The notes: generated by a model from the letters alone, not told the origin. Positions 26,053 to 36,600 are shown, numbered from the stretch's first letter. The stretch: DNA of 64,000 nt from Pedobacter planticolens (GCF_014172375.1 NZ_WNXD01000001.1:1860001-1924000); one strand, 5' to 3'. Numbers and translations are program-made.

Positions 26053-27339
26053 TTATTTATTCCAGTAATTAAATTGATTAATTAATTTCAGACGATTAAT
26101 ATTAGTTTGCCTGAGCAGGTTTTGTGCAGCCATGTAATTGTTAATAGCGATAATGTAATCTGCCACTTTCACATCTCCTGTATGCAATAATTTACTATTC
26201 ACATCTATTAAACCTTTTGCGAACCTAATTTGCTCGTTAATTTGTGCAGATAATTGATCTGTATTGCTGATCTGTTTAGAGAGCATATACAATTGTTGTT
26301 TTTGCTGGCGGATGAAGAAATCTTTATACGTGCTTGCCGTAAGTGTTGAGAAACCTAATTTATCGTATTGCATTTTCTTTTGATGGCCATCATAAATAGG
26401 AATAGACAACGTGAAGCCCACACTTGCACCAAAGTTTTTATAGGGTTGCAGTATAAATGAAGAATTATAACCGCTATTGGCGTAAACACCTAGCTTTGGT
26501 TTATAATTTAAATCGATAGCTTGCTTTTGGTTGATGTATTTAAGGCTATCAATATCAAATCTTTTGGTAAAAAAATCATTCTCTGTCAGTAAAACTGGAT
26601 TTTTTAATGTTGGCTCTGCTAAAACAGCTACGGTTGTATCTGTAATTCCTGCTAAGTAATTAAGCATTGCATAATCGCTTTGATATTGAAGTTCGGCTTG
26701 CTTTAAAGTTAACTGCTGTTGTTGCAACGTCACCAGAAAAGTAAGGTATTCTGATTGTTTATAGATATTATTCCTAGTTAGTTCTTTTAATAAAGTCTCT
26801 TCCTTTTTTAATAGTGTAAAAACGTTTTTATTAAAATTCACATCTTGCTGACTTGCATAAACTGCAATGTATTGATCTGTTATTGATTTATTTAAATCGA
26901 ATGTAGAAAGCTCTCCCGCATATTTAATAGAATCGCTTTGTAGCTTTATACCTTGTAACTGATTACTAATTTTCTTCTTGTTTAGCAGATCATAATTTAC
27001 GTTTAGTAATGCTTCTAAAACTTGACCATTAGATAGCGCTTCATCATACCCGTAGCCTTTAATTATAGGTGCATACATTCCGGCAGAGCTTGCAGTAACT
27101 TGTGGTTTTGCAGTGGCTAAAACAAGTAAGCTATCAATTTTAAGCGCTTGCTTTTGGTTTTTGTAGTCTTTTAAGGTTGGACTAGATTTAACCGCTTCTT
27201 GAAGAAAATAATCGATATTTCGAGTAGGATTTTGCGCCTTTATTGCTGAAGGCAAAAGCATTGCAATGCAACAGATGATTAGAAATTCTTTAAAAATTAT
27301 CCAATTACGCATTTTACGAATAGCAAATAAATATCTCAT
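26053..27339 (-). CDS. TolC family outer-membrane efflux protein
   Basis: A 428-residue outer-membrane channel. A signal peptide occupies about residues 15-36 (LLPSAIKAQ), followed by two OEP repeats rich in long helices (Q/K/L-rich stretches about 120-215 and 320-410) and the typical strand PYKNFGASVGFTLSIPIYDGHQKKMQ. It is first in the tripartite pump operon. The ATG at 27339 gives a long leader; an internal ATG (residue 10) would give a more standard signal peptide, so the start is uncertain by about nine codons. Confidence 0.9.
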   Translation of the reverse strand: MRYLFAIRKMRNWIIFKEFLIICCIAMLLPSAIKAQNPTRNIDYFLQEAVKSSPTLKDYKNQKQALKIDSLLVLATAKPQVTASSAGMYAPIIKGYGYDEALSNGQVLEALLNVNYDLLNKKKISNQLQGIKLQSDSIKYAGELSTFDLNKSITDQYIAVYASQQDVNFNKNVFTLLKKEETLLKELTRNNIYKQSEYLTFLVTLQQQQLTLKQAELQYQSDYAMLNYLAGITDTTVAVLAEPTLKNPVLLTENDFFTKRFDIDSLKYINQKQAIDLNYKPKLGVYANSGYNSSFILQPYKNFGASVGFTLSIPIYDGHQKKMQYDKLGFSTLTASTYKDFFIRQQKQQLYMLSKQISNTDQLSAQINEQIRFAKGLIDVNSKLLHTGDVKVADYIIAINNYMAAQNLLRQTNINRLKLINQFNYWNK

Positions 27340-27385
27340 TTAGCTACAAATTAGCTATCAAATATGGAGCAAATCTGTAGTTACG

Positions 27386-28180
27386 TTAAAAAGTATAGCT
27401 CGCCATTAATCCATTTGCCCCCTCTTGTCTATAAGGCATTACCGATAAATTTGTAATATCTTTCTTAGTAAATATTCTTTTTAGATGAGGATAAATTAGG
27501 TATGAAAGCTTAGTAGAGACGATACCGAACCCTGCTCCCGCTACCACATCGCTAAACCAATGTTTGTTGTTATACATTCTAAGTGTTCCCGTTGCTGTTG
27601 CAACAAAATATCCTGCGTAGCCAATCCATGGCGATTTATATTTAAACTCTTGGTATAGAAATTCTGCGGATGCAAAAGCCGATGCCGTATGACCAGATGG
27701 GAAAGAATTATTGCCCGATTCATCTGGTCTTAATCGATGCACACCTTGTTTTACAAAATGAGTAGAAAGGCCCATTATTGCTGCTGAAGTTACATATAAC
27801 ATTGAAGCATCAAATAGATTATGCCGTCCTTTTACCCCTGCAAAGTTAAGTCCCCATACAGCAATTGCTGGTGCAAACTGCGCATAGTCATCAACATGAG
27901 CAGCAAACTGTGGGTGATCTTCTTGTAATTCATACCGAGTACTTACATCCAACTCCTTCAATGCGCCATGATTATACACTGCAGCAAAACCATACCCAAT
28001 TAAAACTGCTGGCGCAATAAAATGAACTGCCCTAAACCTTTCGGGCTTAATTTCTGCTGTAATATTTTTAATGGCTATCGGATTTAGCCTCACATTTGAA
28101 GTAGTATCTTGCTGTTGAGCAAAACAAGTAGTTGCTATACAAATTAACAGCAAAAACCCTATTGCATTTTTTAAACCCAT
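27386..28180 (-). CDS. PAP2 family phosphatase
   Basis: A 264-residue membrane-associated acid phosphatase, of the class that acts on undecaprenyl diphosphate or phosphatidyl phosphates. An N-terminal signal (about 1-22, ending CFAQQ) is followed by the PAP2 motifs KQGVHRLRP (Lys144, Arg151), PSGH at 161-164 and R201-x5-H207-x3-D211, all intact. The catalytic core therefore faces the periplasm. It lies between the PepSY-like gene (10 bases upstream) and the TolC gene (46 bases downstream), all minus strand, hinting at a shared envelope function with the pump. Confidence 0.92.
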   Translation of the reverse strand: MGLKNAIGFLLLICIATTCFAQQQDTTSNVRLNPIAIKNITAEIKPERFRAVHFIAPAVLIGYGFAAVYNHGALKELDVSTRYELQEDHPQFAAHVDDYAQFAPAIAVWGLNFAGVKGRHNLFDASMLYVTSAAIMGLSTHFVKQGVHRLRPDESGNNSFPSGHTASAFASAEFLYQEFKYKSPWIGYAGYFVATATGTLRMYNNKHWFSDVVAGAGFGIVSTKLSYLIYPHLKRIFTKKDITNLSVMPYRQEGANGLMASYTF

Positions 28181-28190
28181 TTAAACTCCC

Positions 28191-28598
28191 TTATTTTTTA
28201 ACTGGATTTCCTTTTGCATCAAACAAAAGATCTTTACCATTTACCTCTGCCTCATAAATCACAGTACCATCTGCTTTGGTTATTTTAGCAGCTTCAGTAA
28301 TTTTTTGACCTTTCAATTTCATTTTAACTGCATCTGGAAATTCAGCAACTTTAATTTCAGTTTCGGTTTCAGTTACTACACCGTTTGCAGTATAAACTTC
28401 AGAAGTTTCTTTACCGTTTAATTTAAATTCCGCTTCATAATTTGTCTCTTCTTTTGTCCAGCTCACTTTTGTAGAAACATGATTTTTAGCGAAAGCAGAT
28501 GTTACTGCTGCTGGCACTTTACTTGCATTTAGTTTTTGTGCATAGCTTGCTGACACTACAAAGCCTAGCATTAATAGTACTACTATTATTTTTTTCAT
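28191..28598 (-). CDS. PepSY-like domain protein, exported
   Basis: A 135-residue periplasmic protein with a signal peptide (MKKIIVVLLMLGFVVSASYAQ). The mature part has the Bacteroidota PepSY-like (DUF2874) layout: VPAAVTSAFAKNH then TKEETNYEAEFKLNGKE, repeated as FPDAVKMKLKGQKITEAAKITKADG and YEAEVNGKDLLFDAKGNPVKK. Such proteins often sit beside two-component sensors and are thought to modulate them or proteases; here the sensor kinase gene lies 330 bases upstream. It probably starts the transcript that continues into the PAP2 gene. Confidence 0.88.
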   Translation of the reverse strand: MKKIIVVLLMLGFVVSASYAQKLNASKVPAAVTSAFAKNHVSTKVSWTKEETNYEAEFKLNGKETSEVYTANGVVTETETEIKVAEFPDAVKMKLKGQKITEAAKITKADGTVIYEAEVNGKDLLFDAKGNPVKK

Positions 28599-28714
28599 GA
28601 TTATAGAATTTTACATAAAGTTAATTTTCAATTCTATAGTAATTCTGTAGCTGACTTACTTGCTAACCTGAATTCGGTTATTTTATTTTAAATTAAATAA
28701 TAGATTCCTTCTAC

Positions 28715-28833
28715 GCTCGTCATTCCCGTGAAAACGGGAATCGTAATGCGGTTGCAAGTATATTACCGACTACCGCATTACGTTTCCCAGTCAAGCTGGG
28801 AATGACGTGCCAATCGAGTTGGGAATGACGAGC
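28715..28833. repeat. CGTCATTCCC mirror element, long copy
   Basis: Starts GCTCGTCATTCCCGTGAAAA and contains GGGAATCGTAATGCGG, then TACCGCATTACG and the hairpin CCCAGTCAAGCTGGG, followed by an extra half unit (CGAGTTGGGAATGACGAGC). It fills most of the 330-base gap between the PepSY-like and kinase genes; nothing else is seen there. Confidence 0.8.
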
Positions 28834-28927
28834 AAGATTCCACTTAGCTACAGGACAGAAAGACGACCGTTCATACAAAAAGCCCTATAGATTTTTCTAA
28901 AACATATTATTAGTCGAACTCAGGTTA

Positions 28928-30175
28928 CTAAAAATGAATGGTAAAAGAATGCTTTTCATTATGATAGGCATACGCTATCGTGAAACCGTATAGTGCACAA
29001 ATTTGCTTTGAAATGGCTAAGCCTAACCCTAATCCTTCTGATGGAGCTGATTTAGAAAACCGTTCAAAAAGCTGATCATTTAAACCAACATCTTTACCAG
29101 TGTTAATTAGCTGTAATGAGTTTTTTTGCAATATAATTTCAATAGTTCCTCCGGTGTGATTGTGCCTAACTGCATTACTAAAAAGATTGTTCATGAGTAT
29201 ATCTGCTAAATATCTACTCATTTTTAATTGACAGGCATCTAATTGCTTAATTAGTTGAAGTTCATCTTTTTCAAAAAGCTCTTGAAACTGCCTAATCTTA
29301 CTTTCCAGCAATTCTTTCATGTCAATATCTTGCAAATCAGGAATAAGGTTGTTTTCTATTTTAGCCAGCAGTAATAACGATTGATTAAGCCTTGATAAAC
29401 GACCAACTCCTTGGTAAATATCTTCGAGCAATGCGCCTTGTTGTTTGGTGAAGGATTCGGTTTGCAGCAAAGAATCTAATTTAGAATTGATCACAGCAAG
29501 CGGTGTCATCATTTCATGCGAAGCATTATCTGTAAAACTTTTTAGTTCTTTATAATCTTGTTGAACCCGAGCTGCCATCGCGATAGCAGAATCATTTAGC
29601 TCATTAAATTCATCAATTTTAGTTGGCTCCCTATTAATTTTACCCATTCTCGATACTTCATAGGTTTTCATCTGATTTAAGAGCGTATAAAATGGTTTCC
29701 ATAATCTATTCAATACAAAGCGATTAATTAAGATTAAGCTGATTAGCAAAAAGCAGGTTATACCAAGGGTGATGAATAAAATTATCCGCACTAAATCTTC
29801 TGATTCAACTCTTGATTTTGTTATGGTAACTATATATTTTTTCCCGTTTAGGTTAACAGTCGTAATTAAACTCCTGCCAGGTTCAACTTCCTGTTCTTTT
29901 GCATTATAATAGGTAGTATAGCTAAACTCTCTAGGCTCATTATTGTTTCCTGCATCTTTATAATGAACTTGTTGATCTATATAACTAGCGGGTAGCGGAA
30001 GTTTTTGATAGGTTTTTACATATTGATTAATTTCATTTTCCTCAACCGCTAAATCTTTGTCCAATTTTTCAGTTAATATAAAATGGATAACCACGTAGTA
30101 GATAACTCCGGTAATTATTAAAACAACCAGAGAGGTAAGAATATTTACCTGATTATATCTACTTGATAATTTCAT
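28928..30175 (-). CDS. sensor histidine kinase
   Basis: A 415-residue inner-membrane kinase with two membrane segments (about 11-33 and 130-151) around a periplasmic sensor domain of about 95 residues. After a HAMP-like linker, the dimerisation domain has the H-box DNASHEMMTPLAVIN with His220; the ATPase domain shows NNLFSNAVRHN (N box) and SEGLGLGLAISKQI (G2 box). The start ATG overlaps the response-regulator stop by four bases (ATGA), so the pair is translated together. The signal is unknown; the nearby efflux and phosphatase genes are plausible targets. Confidence 0.94.
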   Translation of the reverse strand: MKLSSRYNQVNILTSLVVLIITGVIYYVVIHFILTEKLDKDLAVEENEINQYVKTYQKLPLPASYIDQQVHYKDAGNNNEPREFSYTTYYNAKEQEVEPGRSLITTVNLNGKKYIVTITKSRVESEDLVRIILFITLGITCFLLISLILINRFVLNRLWKPFYTLLNQMKTYEVSRMGKINREPTKIDEFNELNDSAIAMAARVQQDYKELKSFTDNASHEMMTPLAVINSKLDSLLQTESFTKQQGALLEDIYQGVGRLSRLNQSLLLLAKIENNLIPDLQDIDMKELLESKIRQFQELFEKDELQLIKQLDACQLKMSRYLADILMNNLFSNAVRHNHTGGTIEIILQKNSLQLINTGKDVGLNDQLFERFSKSAPSEGLGLGLAISKQICALYGFTIAYAYHNEKHSFTIHF

Positions 30176-30849
30176 GCAGCTCCAAATTTATAACCAATAC
30201 CATACACAGAATGAAGATAATCCTTTCCGCCTGCTTCCATTAATTTCTTACGGAGATTTTTAATATGTGTATAGATAAAATCGAAATCATTAGCAATATC
30301 CATTTCATCGCCCCATAAATGTTCGGCCATTGCATTTTTAGTTACTACTTTACCTTTATTTGATAGGAAATAAACCAATAAATCAAATTCCTTTCTGGTT
30401 AAGGTTACTAGTTGTCCATTAACAGTTGTTTGCATGGCAAAAACATCAACATTAATCTCGTTAAATACAATCACATTATTTCCATCAAAATTTTTGCGAC
30501 GAACAATAGCACTTACTCTCGCTTTTAACTCAGATAAATGAAAGGGTTTAACCAGATAATCATCAGCTCCTAAATCCAGCCCTGCTAATTTATCGTCTAA
30601 AGAATGTCGAGCAGAAATAATTAGCACACCATCTTTTTTCTTTAGGCTTTTAAGTTCTCCTAGCAAATTTAAGCCTTCCCCATCAGGCAATCCTAAATCT
30701 AAAAGAATACAATCGTAACTATAAAGGGCAATTTTTTCAGATGCAGTTCTATAATTTGTTGCATACTCACACACATTCCCTTCCTCGGTAAAGTAAGTTA
30801 ATATACTATCTAAAAGCGCCTGCTCATCTTCTATAATTAAAATTTTCAT
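30172..30849 (-). CDS. OmpR/PhoB-type response regulator
   Basis: A 225-residue transcription factor. The receiver domain has acidic residues Glu8 and Asp9, the phospho-acceptor Asp51 (ILLDLGLPDGEG), Ser79 and Lys101 (DYLVKPFHLSEL). Residues 130-225 are the winged-helix DNA-binding domain (LTRKEFDLLVYFLSNKGKVVTK, IKNLRKKLMEAG, SVYGIGYKF). It precedes and overlaps the kinase gene. Gene order regulator then kinase is usual for QseB/PhoP-like pairs. Confidence 0.95.
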   Translation of the reverse strand: MKILIIEDEQALLDSILTYFTEEGNVCEYATNYRTASEKIALYSYDCILLDLGLPDGEGLNLLGELKSLKKKDGVLIISARHSLDDKLAGLDLGADDYLVKPFHLSELKARVSAIVRRKNFDGNNVIVFNEINVDVFAMQTTVNGQLVTLTRKEFDLLVYFLSNKGKVVTKNAMAEHLWGDEMDIANDFDFIYTHIKNLRKKLMEAGGKDYLHSVYGIGYKFGAA

Positions 30850-30940
30850 GCTATATAAAGTAATGAAATTTATATGTAAATGCCCAATACAATACCGAGA
30901 TACTTCTTTTTAACCTCAACCCGATTAATAATAGAGCTGC

Positions 30941-31032
30941 TCGTCATTGCGAGTCTCCGGTTTTTCATCGGGACGAAGCAATCTTTCATGATTAGAAAGA
31001 TTGCTTCGTCGCTGTGCTTCTCGCACTGACGA
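30941..31032. repeat. CGTCATTGCGAG mirror element, copy 2 with inverted loop
   Basis: Same flanks as the copy at 5492-5585 (CGTCATTGCGAGTCTCCG.., ..GCTTCGTCGCTGTGCTTCTCG). The central segment between the CTTT/AAAG arms is CATGATTAG here and CTAATCATG in copy 1, exact reverse complements. The right end has one change (CTCGCACTGACG). Confidence 0.8.
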
Positions 31033-31090
31033 TTTGACTATATAACAACTATCATTTTTGTCAAGTTATTAATCGAACTCAGGTTTTTAA

Positions 31091-31681
31091 TTAAGGAACC
31101 TGCAACAGTCTCTTAATATTTTCTTCTTTTTTAGGTTGAAGATTTACTTGGGCGTAAGGTGTAAAATACTGATGAAACTGAAGCATCTCCCAGTTTATGC
31201 CATCCCACTGTTTTTGGGTGTAAGTAAGACCGATGATTTCTTCCCATTCTTTTTTTAGTGCTGTAGCAAAATCTGAGTATCGCTCAGAAGAAAAATGATA
31301 GAAATCAGCATCGCAAACTACCATTTCTATTAAGTTTGCAGGATTCTGAGGATACCTAGTTGCTAAAATACAAGAGCTAACATCTGCTATTTTCTCATTT
31401 GCTATGCCTAAACCGGCTAAAAATTGTGTGGCAATTTCTATACTAACCAGTTCGTGATCTTTATACACGTCTATATAACCAGTATCATGAAACCAGGCTG
31501 CGAGCATAACAATCTCCATCTCTTCTGTTGTTAAACCAGATTGAGAACCTATTTCTTGTGCCGCAGTAACCACATAACTGGTATGTAATGCATTATGAAA
31601 ATAAAGTTGTGGACTTAATTTCTCTTTAAAAAGCTCTGTTACAAACTGACTAACTGCTACAATTAAATCTTTAAAATCCAT
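31091..31681 (-). CDS. HD domain protein
   Basis: A 196-residue cytoplasmic protein of the HD metal-dependent phosphohydrolase superfamily. The metal-binding pattern is visible: His33 in HNALHTSYVV, WFHDTGYID with His65-Asp66, and Asp in VVCDADFYHFS near residue 125. There is no RelA/SpoT synthetase part or GGDEF/EAL partner domain. Substrate unknown; nucleotide hydrolysis is the usual guess for this class. It stands alone, with a mirror repeat after its stop. Confidence 0.82.
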   Translation of the reverse strand: MDFKDLIVAVSQFVTELFKEKLSPQLYFHNALHTSYVVTAAQEIGSQSGLTTEEMEIVMLAAWFHDTGYIDVYKDHELVSIEIATQFLAGLGIANEKIADVSSCILATRYPQNPANLIEMVVCDADFYHFSSERYSDFATALKKEWEEIIGLTYTQKQWDGINWEMLQFHQYFTPYAQVNLQPKKEENIKRLLQVP

Positions 31682-32135
31682 AGTCCTTCTTCTCGGTACA
31701 AGATTAAAGATGAAATCTGTAGAGATGTTGAAGTATGCTAAAATGTGTCGTCATGCTGCTTATCTAAGCATCTTTTAAAGGTCTTCGACAAGTTAATTTT
31801 CTAGGGCGTAAGGTATGCAAAGCAAATCACCTTAATGTAAATGAAAGGATTTGACCAGTATTGATAGTAAATGAGACTTTTGAGACTAATTGAGACTTTT
31901 TTGATAGTATTTATTGGATGCCTAATTACATTATTTTCTTCATAAAGCGCCATAACAGGTTTTAAAAGGCTTTTTTCTAATTTATATTTTCATTTTGCAT
32001 GACAAAAAAAGAACATTTCCCGACAGGAAAAGGGTATTTCTTATCGTATTATGTCAATCATTTACTCTACTTGAGACATTTCTTATCATATTATGGTTAA
32101 AATATGGCGTATTATATCAACCATTTAACAGACAA

Positions 32136-32162
32136 CGTCCATTGTTTGTCGTACAATGGACG
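32136..32162. repeat. perfect 10-bp hairpin
   Basis: CGTCCATTGT (32136-32145) and ACAATGGACG (32153-32162) around TTGTCGT. Neighbouring sequence repeats ATATTATGTCAA-like words on both sides. Confidence 0.7.
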
Positions 32163-32427
32163 TAATATGTCAACAATTTCCATTTTCTGACATATTATTA
32201 GAAATGTACACCATTAAAATTCGGGTTAGCCTTATCAAAATTTACTTTGTCAATCTTTTTTTTAGCTAGTCAAAGTTTGAAGAGGCTTATTTGAAGAAGT
32301 TTATAAGCATAAAACCTAAGCTCGTCGTCATGCTGAATTTATTTCAGCATCTTTCATGTCATAAAGACCCTGAAATAAATTCAGGGTGACGAACGTTCAT
32401 ATCAAACTCAGGTTTATAAGTTAGTAA

Positions 32428-32458
32428 ACTTTGTCAATCTGTAAAAGATTGACAAAGT
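32428..32458. repeat. perfect 13-bp hairpin, module copy 1
   Basis: ACTTTGTCAATCT and AGATTGACAAAGT around GTAAA. The identical hairpin recurs at 32659-32689, and a half CGTCATTCCC element follows both. Confidence 0.8.
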
Positions 32459-32600
32459 AGATAGGATTTACTATCGCATTACGATTCCCAATCAAGTTGG
32501 GAATGACGCAACCAAGGCAGGGTTGACAAACAATATCCATTGTATGTGATACAATTAGAAATTTACACCATTAAAATTCAATTTTAAATTTGTCAAGGTT

Positions 32601-32633
32601 ACTTTGACAATCTTTTTTTTAGATTGTCAAAGT
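32601..32633. repeat. perfect 13-bp hairpin with T7 loop
   Basis: ACTTTGACAATCT and AGATTGTCAAAGT around a run of seven T. An imperfect version lies at about 32249-32281. The T run is in the loop, so it is not a standard terminator. Confidence 0.75.
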
Positions 32634-32658
32634 TTGAATAGGCCTATAAGGTTAATAA

Positions 32659-32689
32659 ACTTTGTCAATCTGTAAAAGATTGACAAAGT
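32659..32689. repeat. perfect 13-bp hairpin, module copy 2
   Basis: The same 31 bases as at 32428-32458, with the same flanks (TAAACT.. and ..AGTAGATAGGATTTAC). Confidence 0.8.
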
Positions 32690-32772
32690 AGATAGGATTT
32701 ACAAGCGCATTACGATTCCCAGTCAAGCTGGGAATGACGCAATCAAGTCTGAACTGACAAGCAATAACCAAT

Positions 32773-33657
32773 TTAAAACCTACCTCTTACATTAATTTCA
32801 AATGTACCGTTGGTATAATTATTTAAAGATGAAGTTTGTGTAGTGTACGAACCATTAATTAGGTATTTGCGTTTGTAATCCATCCCTAAACCAAAGCTTG
32901 CACTTTTAGAACTGTGATACATCGCCATTAAAAGAACCTGTTTATTGGCTATAGCAAATTGCGAACCTGCATCCCAAACATTATCAAAACCTTTTATGCC
33001 TCTGTATACTACTTTGGGTTCTATTTCTACGCCATCCATACCTGCACTAATTTCTAGTTTATAGCTTAAGGCTGTATAAAATGTCGTTACATCCGCCAGT
33101 TTAATTTCATCCCGTTTAAATAAGGTTTTTAGATTAGGCAAAACGCCTTCTAGTTTAAAACTGTTTGTGGTGTAAGCTAAACCAAAATCGCCATCTATAT
33201 AGGTTTTGCGTTCGTTGTATTCTGCAGCTAAAGGATCATTCGAATTACCTACAATATCATTATTAGATAACCGTTGGTTCATAAAACCTAAGGACAGACC
33301 AAAATGCAACTGCTGGTTATCACCATTTAAGGGCAAATGATAGGCATACGTACCTACCACCCTAGTCTGGCGTTGTAGACCTGCTTTATCTAAATTAACG
33401 TTTAAACCCAATCCTACCTTGTTTGTGCTGTAATCTGCCGTTAGGCTTTGCTGAACAGGTGAGCCAGGCACATTGCTCCACAACTTACGGTAAGATAAGT
33501 TTGCGCTTAGCCCTTTTGTCTCTCCAGCAAATGCTGGATTACCCAAATAGGTATTGATATAATATTGCGATGAAAGCGGAATTAGTTGCGCTTTTGCTGT
33601 TGATATGGTTAGGAGCATGGCAACCGAACCAAAAATTATGTTAAGTAATGATTTCAT
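32773..33657 (-). CDS. PorP/SprF family type IX secretion membrane protein
   Basis: A 294-residue outer-membrane protein. The signal peptide (about 1-23, ending STAKAQ) is followed by the family pattern LIPLSSQYYINTYLGNPAFAGETKGLSANLSYRKLWSNVPGSPV, where PorP/SprF proteins read NP(A)xAG and yR.qW..vpG.p. The rest is made of alternating strands ending INVRGRF, a barrel. SprF-like proteins are needed to display a specific type B T9SS substrate, usually encoded just upstream. Here the upstream neighbour is the 1523-residue adhesin, one base away. Confidence 0.93.
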   Translation of the reverse strand: MKSLLNIIFGSVAMLLTISTAKAQLIPLSSQYYINTYLGNPAFAGETKGLSANLSYRKLWSNVPGSPVQQSLTADYSTNKVGLGLNVNLDKAGLQRQTRVVGTYAYHLPLNGDNQQLHFGLSLGFMNQRLSNNDIVGNSNDPLAAEYNERKTYIDGDFGLAYTTNSFKLEGVLPNLKTLFKRDEIKLADVTTFYTALSYKLEISAGMDGVEIEPKVVYRGIKGFDNVWDAGSQFAIANKQVLLMAMYHSSKSASFGLGMDYKRKYLINGSYTTQTSSLNNYTNGTFEINVRGRF

Positions 33658-33658
33658 C

Positions 33659-36600
33659 TTATTGTTGTCTAATCAAAGTGATAAATCCTTTTTGTTTTAA
33701 TTTGTCAGTACCAAAATCTATGACGAAATAATAGGTTCCTTCGGCTAAAGCATTACCATTATAGGTTCCATCCCAAGTATTGCTATAACCTTTTTTGGTG
33801 TACAGGATTTTGCCAGAAGCATTAAATATGGTTACCATATTGTTGGGGTACATATCAATGTTTTTAACCACCCAAAAATCATTTATCCCATCACCATTTG
33901 GTGTTAAAAGATTAGGCGTTGTTATGGCTTGGAAATCGTTTCTAACTTCTACACTAAAACTTTGCGATTGACTACAATTACTTGCATTGCTTGCAGTAAC
34001 CATATATATAGTACTTTCTGTTGGTCTTACAGTAAGGACCGCAGAATTTTGACCAGAGATAATCCCATTTGCATTGCTCCAAGTATAGATAGTACCTCCA
34101 CTGGCAGTTAACACTAAAGTTTCGCCTTTACTAATGCTATTACCATTGCTACTACTGATGCTCACTTGTGGAAGTGCATTAATAGTTAATGTTCCATTGA
34201 CGTATGTAAATGTATAATTTGTAGCTAATCCGCCCGTTGGCGTTAATACATAATTGCCACTTGGCGAATTACTCGTTGCAGTTGTACTTATAGTTGGTTT
34301 AGTACTTAAGCTATTTGCATTATCGGTGTTTTTAAAGCCTGCATAGGTTAGACTAAAAGTAGGCAAGCCGCTACTTTGGCAAATTTGTTTGTTATCTGCA
34401 GTAACAGTTAATGCAGCTTTGCTAATGCTTAAATTAGCAGCATTGTAGGTTATCGTGTAATTCGCACCTGCAGATAATGTATTTTGATTAATTGTATAAT
34501 TCCCTGCATTCTCACCTACTGTTCTACTTAAACTTCCTGTAATTACATCTGCACCAACTAATCCTGTTGAAACGTAGGTTAAAGTTGGATCCGCATCGCC
34601 GTACACCTTGTTTTTGGCAGCAGCGCTGATGGTCAACACTTTGTTGATGATAGTTAAATTAGCAGCATTGTAAGTTATCGTATAATTCGCACCAGCGGAT
34701 AAAGAACCTTGATTAATACTGTAATTCCCTACATTCTCACCTGCTGTTCTACTTAAATTTCCTGTAATTACATCTGTTCCTACTAATCCTGTTGAGGTAA
34801 AGGTTAAAGTTGGATCGACATCGCCGTATACTTTGTTTTTGGCAGCAGCAGTTATGGTCAGTATTTTGTTGGTGATAGTTAAATTAGCAGCGTTATAAGT
34901 TATCGTATAATTCGCACCTGCGGATAATGTATTTTGATTAATTACATAATTACCTACATTCTCACCTGTTGATCTACTTAAACTTCCTGTGGTAGCATCT
35001 GCACCAACTAATCCTGTTGAGGTAAAGGTTAAAGTTGGATCGACATCGCCGTATGCTTTGTTTTTGGCAGTAGCCGTAATAGTTAATGCTTTTGGAGTAA
35101 TGGTTAAAGATTGTTGTACACTACTATTTTCATAATTAGAATTACCCGTTTGATTAGCCGTGATTAATGTGCTTCCTGCTTTAAGAATATGAGCCGTATT
35201 CCCTGTAATCGCAACAACTGTTGGATCAATTGCAGTATAAGTAATTGTTAACCCTGCCGATGATTGCGTAGCACCAAGTGTAAAATCTGCATCACCATAG
35301 GTTTTGGCAGCAATTGTACCAAAAACAATAGACTGGCTACCTTTTGCCACAGTTATACTAAAATTAGCCGTAGCTGTATTAAAACAAGTTTGATCTGTAG
35401 CCTTAATGCTGAAATTATATACACCAGCAGTAGTTGGTGTACCCGATAACACACCATTTGTTGCAAGCGTAATACCAGGAGGAAGTACATCTGTACTACT
35501 GTAGAGATATGTACCACTTGCACCAGTAGCCGTAATGGTTTGTTGATAATTAATAGCAACAGTTGCAGCACTTAATGTTGCTCCTGAAAGTGCAACAGCA
35601 CTAGGTTCTGTTAGGGTGAACGTTTTTGTGGTTTGGCATAAATTGGCATCTTTTATCGTTACCGTATATGTACCTGCACTTAATCCACTTGCTATTGCTC
35701 CTGTTCCGCCAGACGGTGCCCAAGAATAAGTATATGATCCAGTCCCGCCAGATGGGGTTACGGTTGCCGTTCCATTCGTACCTCCATTACAAGTTACATT
35801 TGTTTGTGAAGTAGTTGCCATAATGGCATTTGGTTCGGTTATGGTAACGCTTTTTGTAATCAGGCATAGATTAGCATCTTTTATGGTTACCGTATATGTC
35901 CCCGCAGCTAGTCCAGTTGCAGTAGCTACAGTTCCACCAGATGGAGCCCATGAATAGGTATAAGCTCCAGTTCCACCAGATGGGTTTGCCGTTGCCGAAC
36001 CATTAGTACCACCATTGCAAGTTACATCAGTTTGTGAAGTAGTTGCTGTAATAGCACTTGGCTGTGTTATAGTAAAATTCTTAACTATAGAACATCCATT
36101 ACTAGAAGTTATTGTTACACTATAATTTCCAGCACTTAAGCCTGTAGCTGTAGCGGCATTACCACCAGATGGAGACCAAACATAGGTAAAAGGCCCAGGA
36201 GCCCCAGATGGAACAACAGTTGCAGTACCTGTATTCGAACCATTACACAAAACATTTGTTTGCGACTGGGTAGCGGTTAATGTATTTGTACTAGTTATTG
36301 TGAAATTTTTGGTCAGTATGCATCCATTGGCATCAGTAACAGTTACTGAATAATTACCTGCTGTAAGCCCAGTTGCTAAAGAAGCACTACCACCAGATGG
36401 TAACCAAGAATAAGTATACGAACCTGATCCGCCAGTAACAGTAACAGATGCTTGCCCAAACGATAAACAAGTTGCATTGATCTGGCTGGTTGTAGCGGTT
36501 AAAACTGCCGGTTGATTAATTGTGAAATTTTTAGTAGTTATACATCCTTTGGCGTCGGTAATAAGTACCGAATAATTCCCTACAGTTAGCCCAGTTGCTG

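Larger units (their letters stand above)
31682..32772. other. 1.1-kb gene-free stretch packed with hairpins
   Basis: No convincing reading frame. It contains a perfect 10-bp hairpin, a GTCATGCTGAATTTATTTCAG / CTGAAATAAATTCAGGGTGACG mirror element (about 32326-32395), half CGTCATTCCC elements at 32473-32509 and 32704-32740, and a module seen twice (about 32195-32470 and 32555-32702). The module carries TAGAAATNTACACCATTAAAATTC and paired 13-bp hairpins. Confidence 0.65.
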
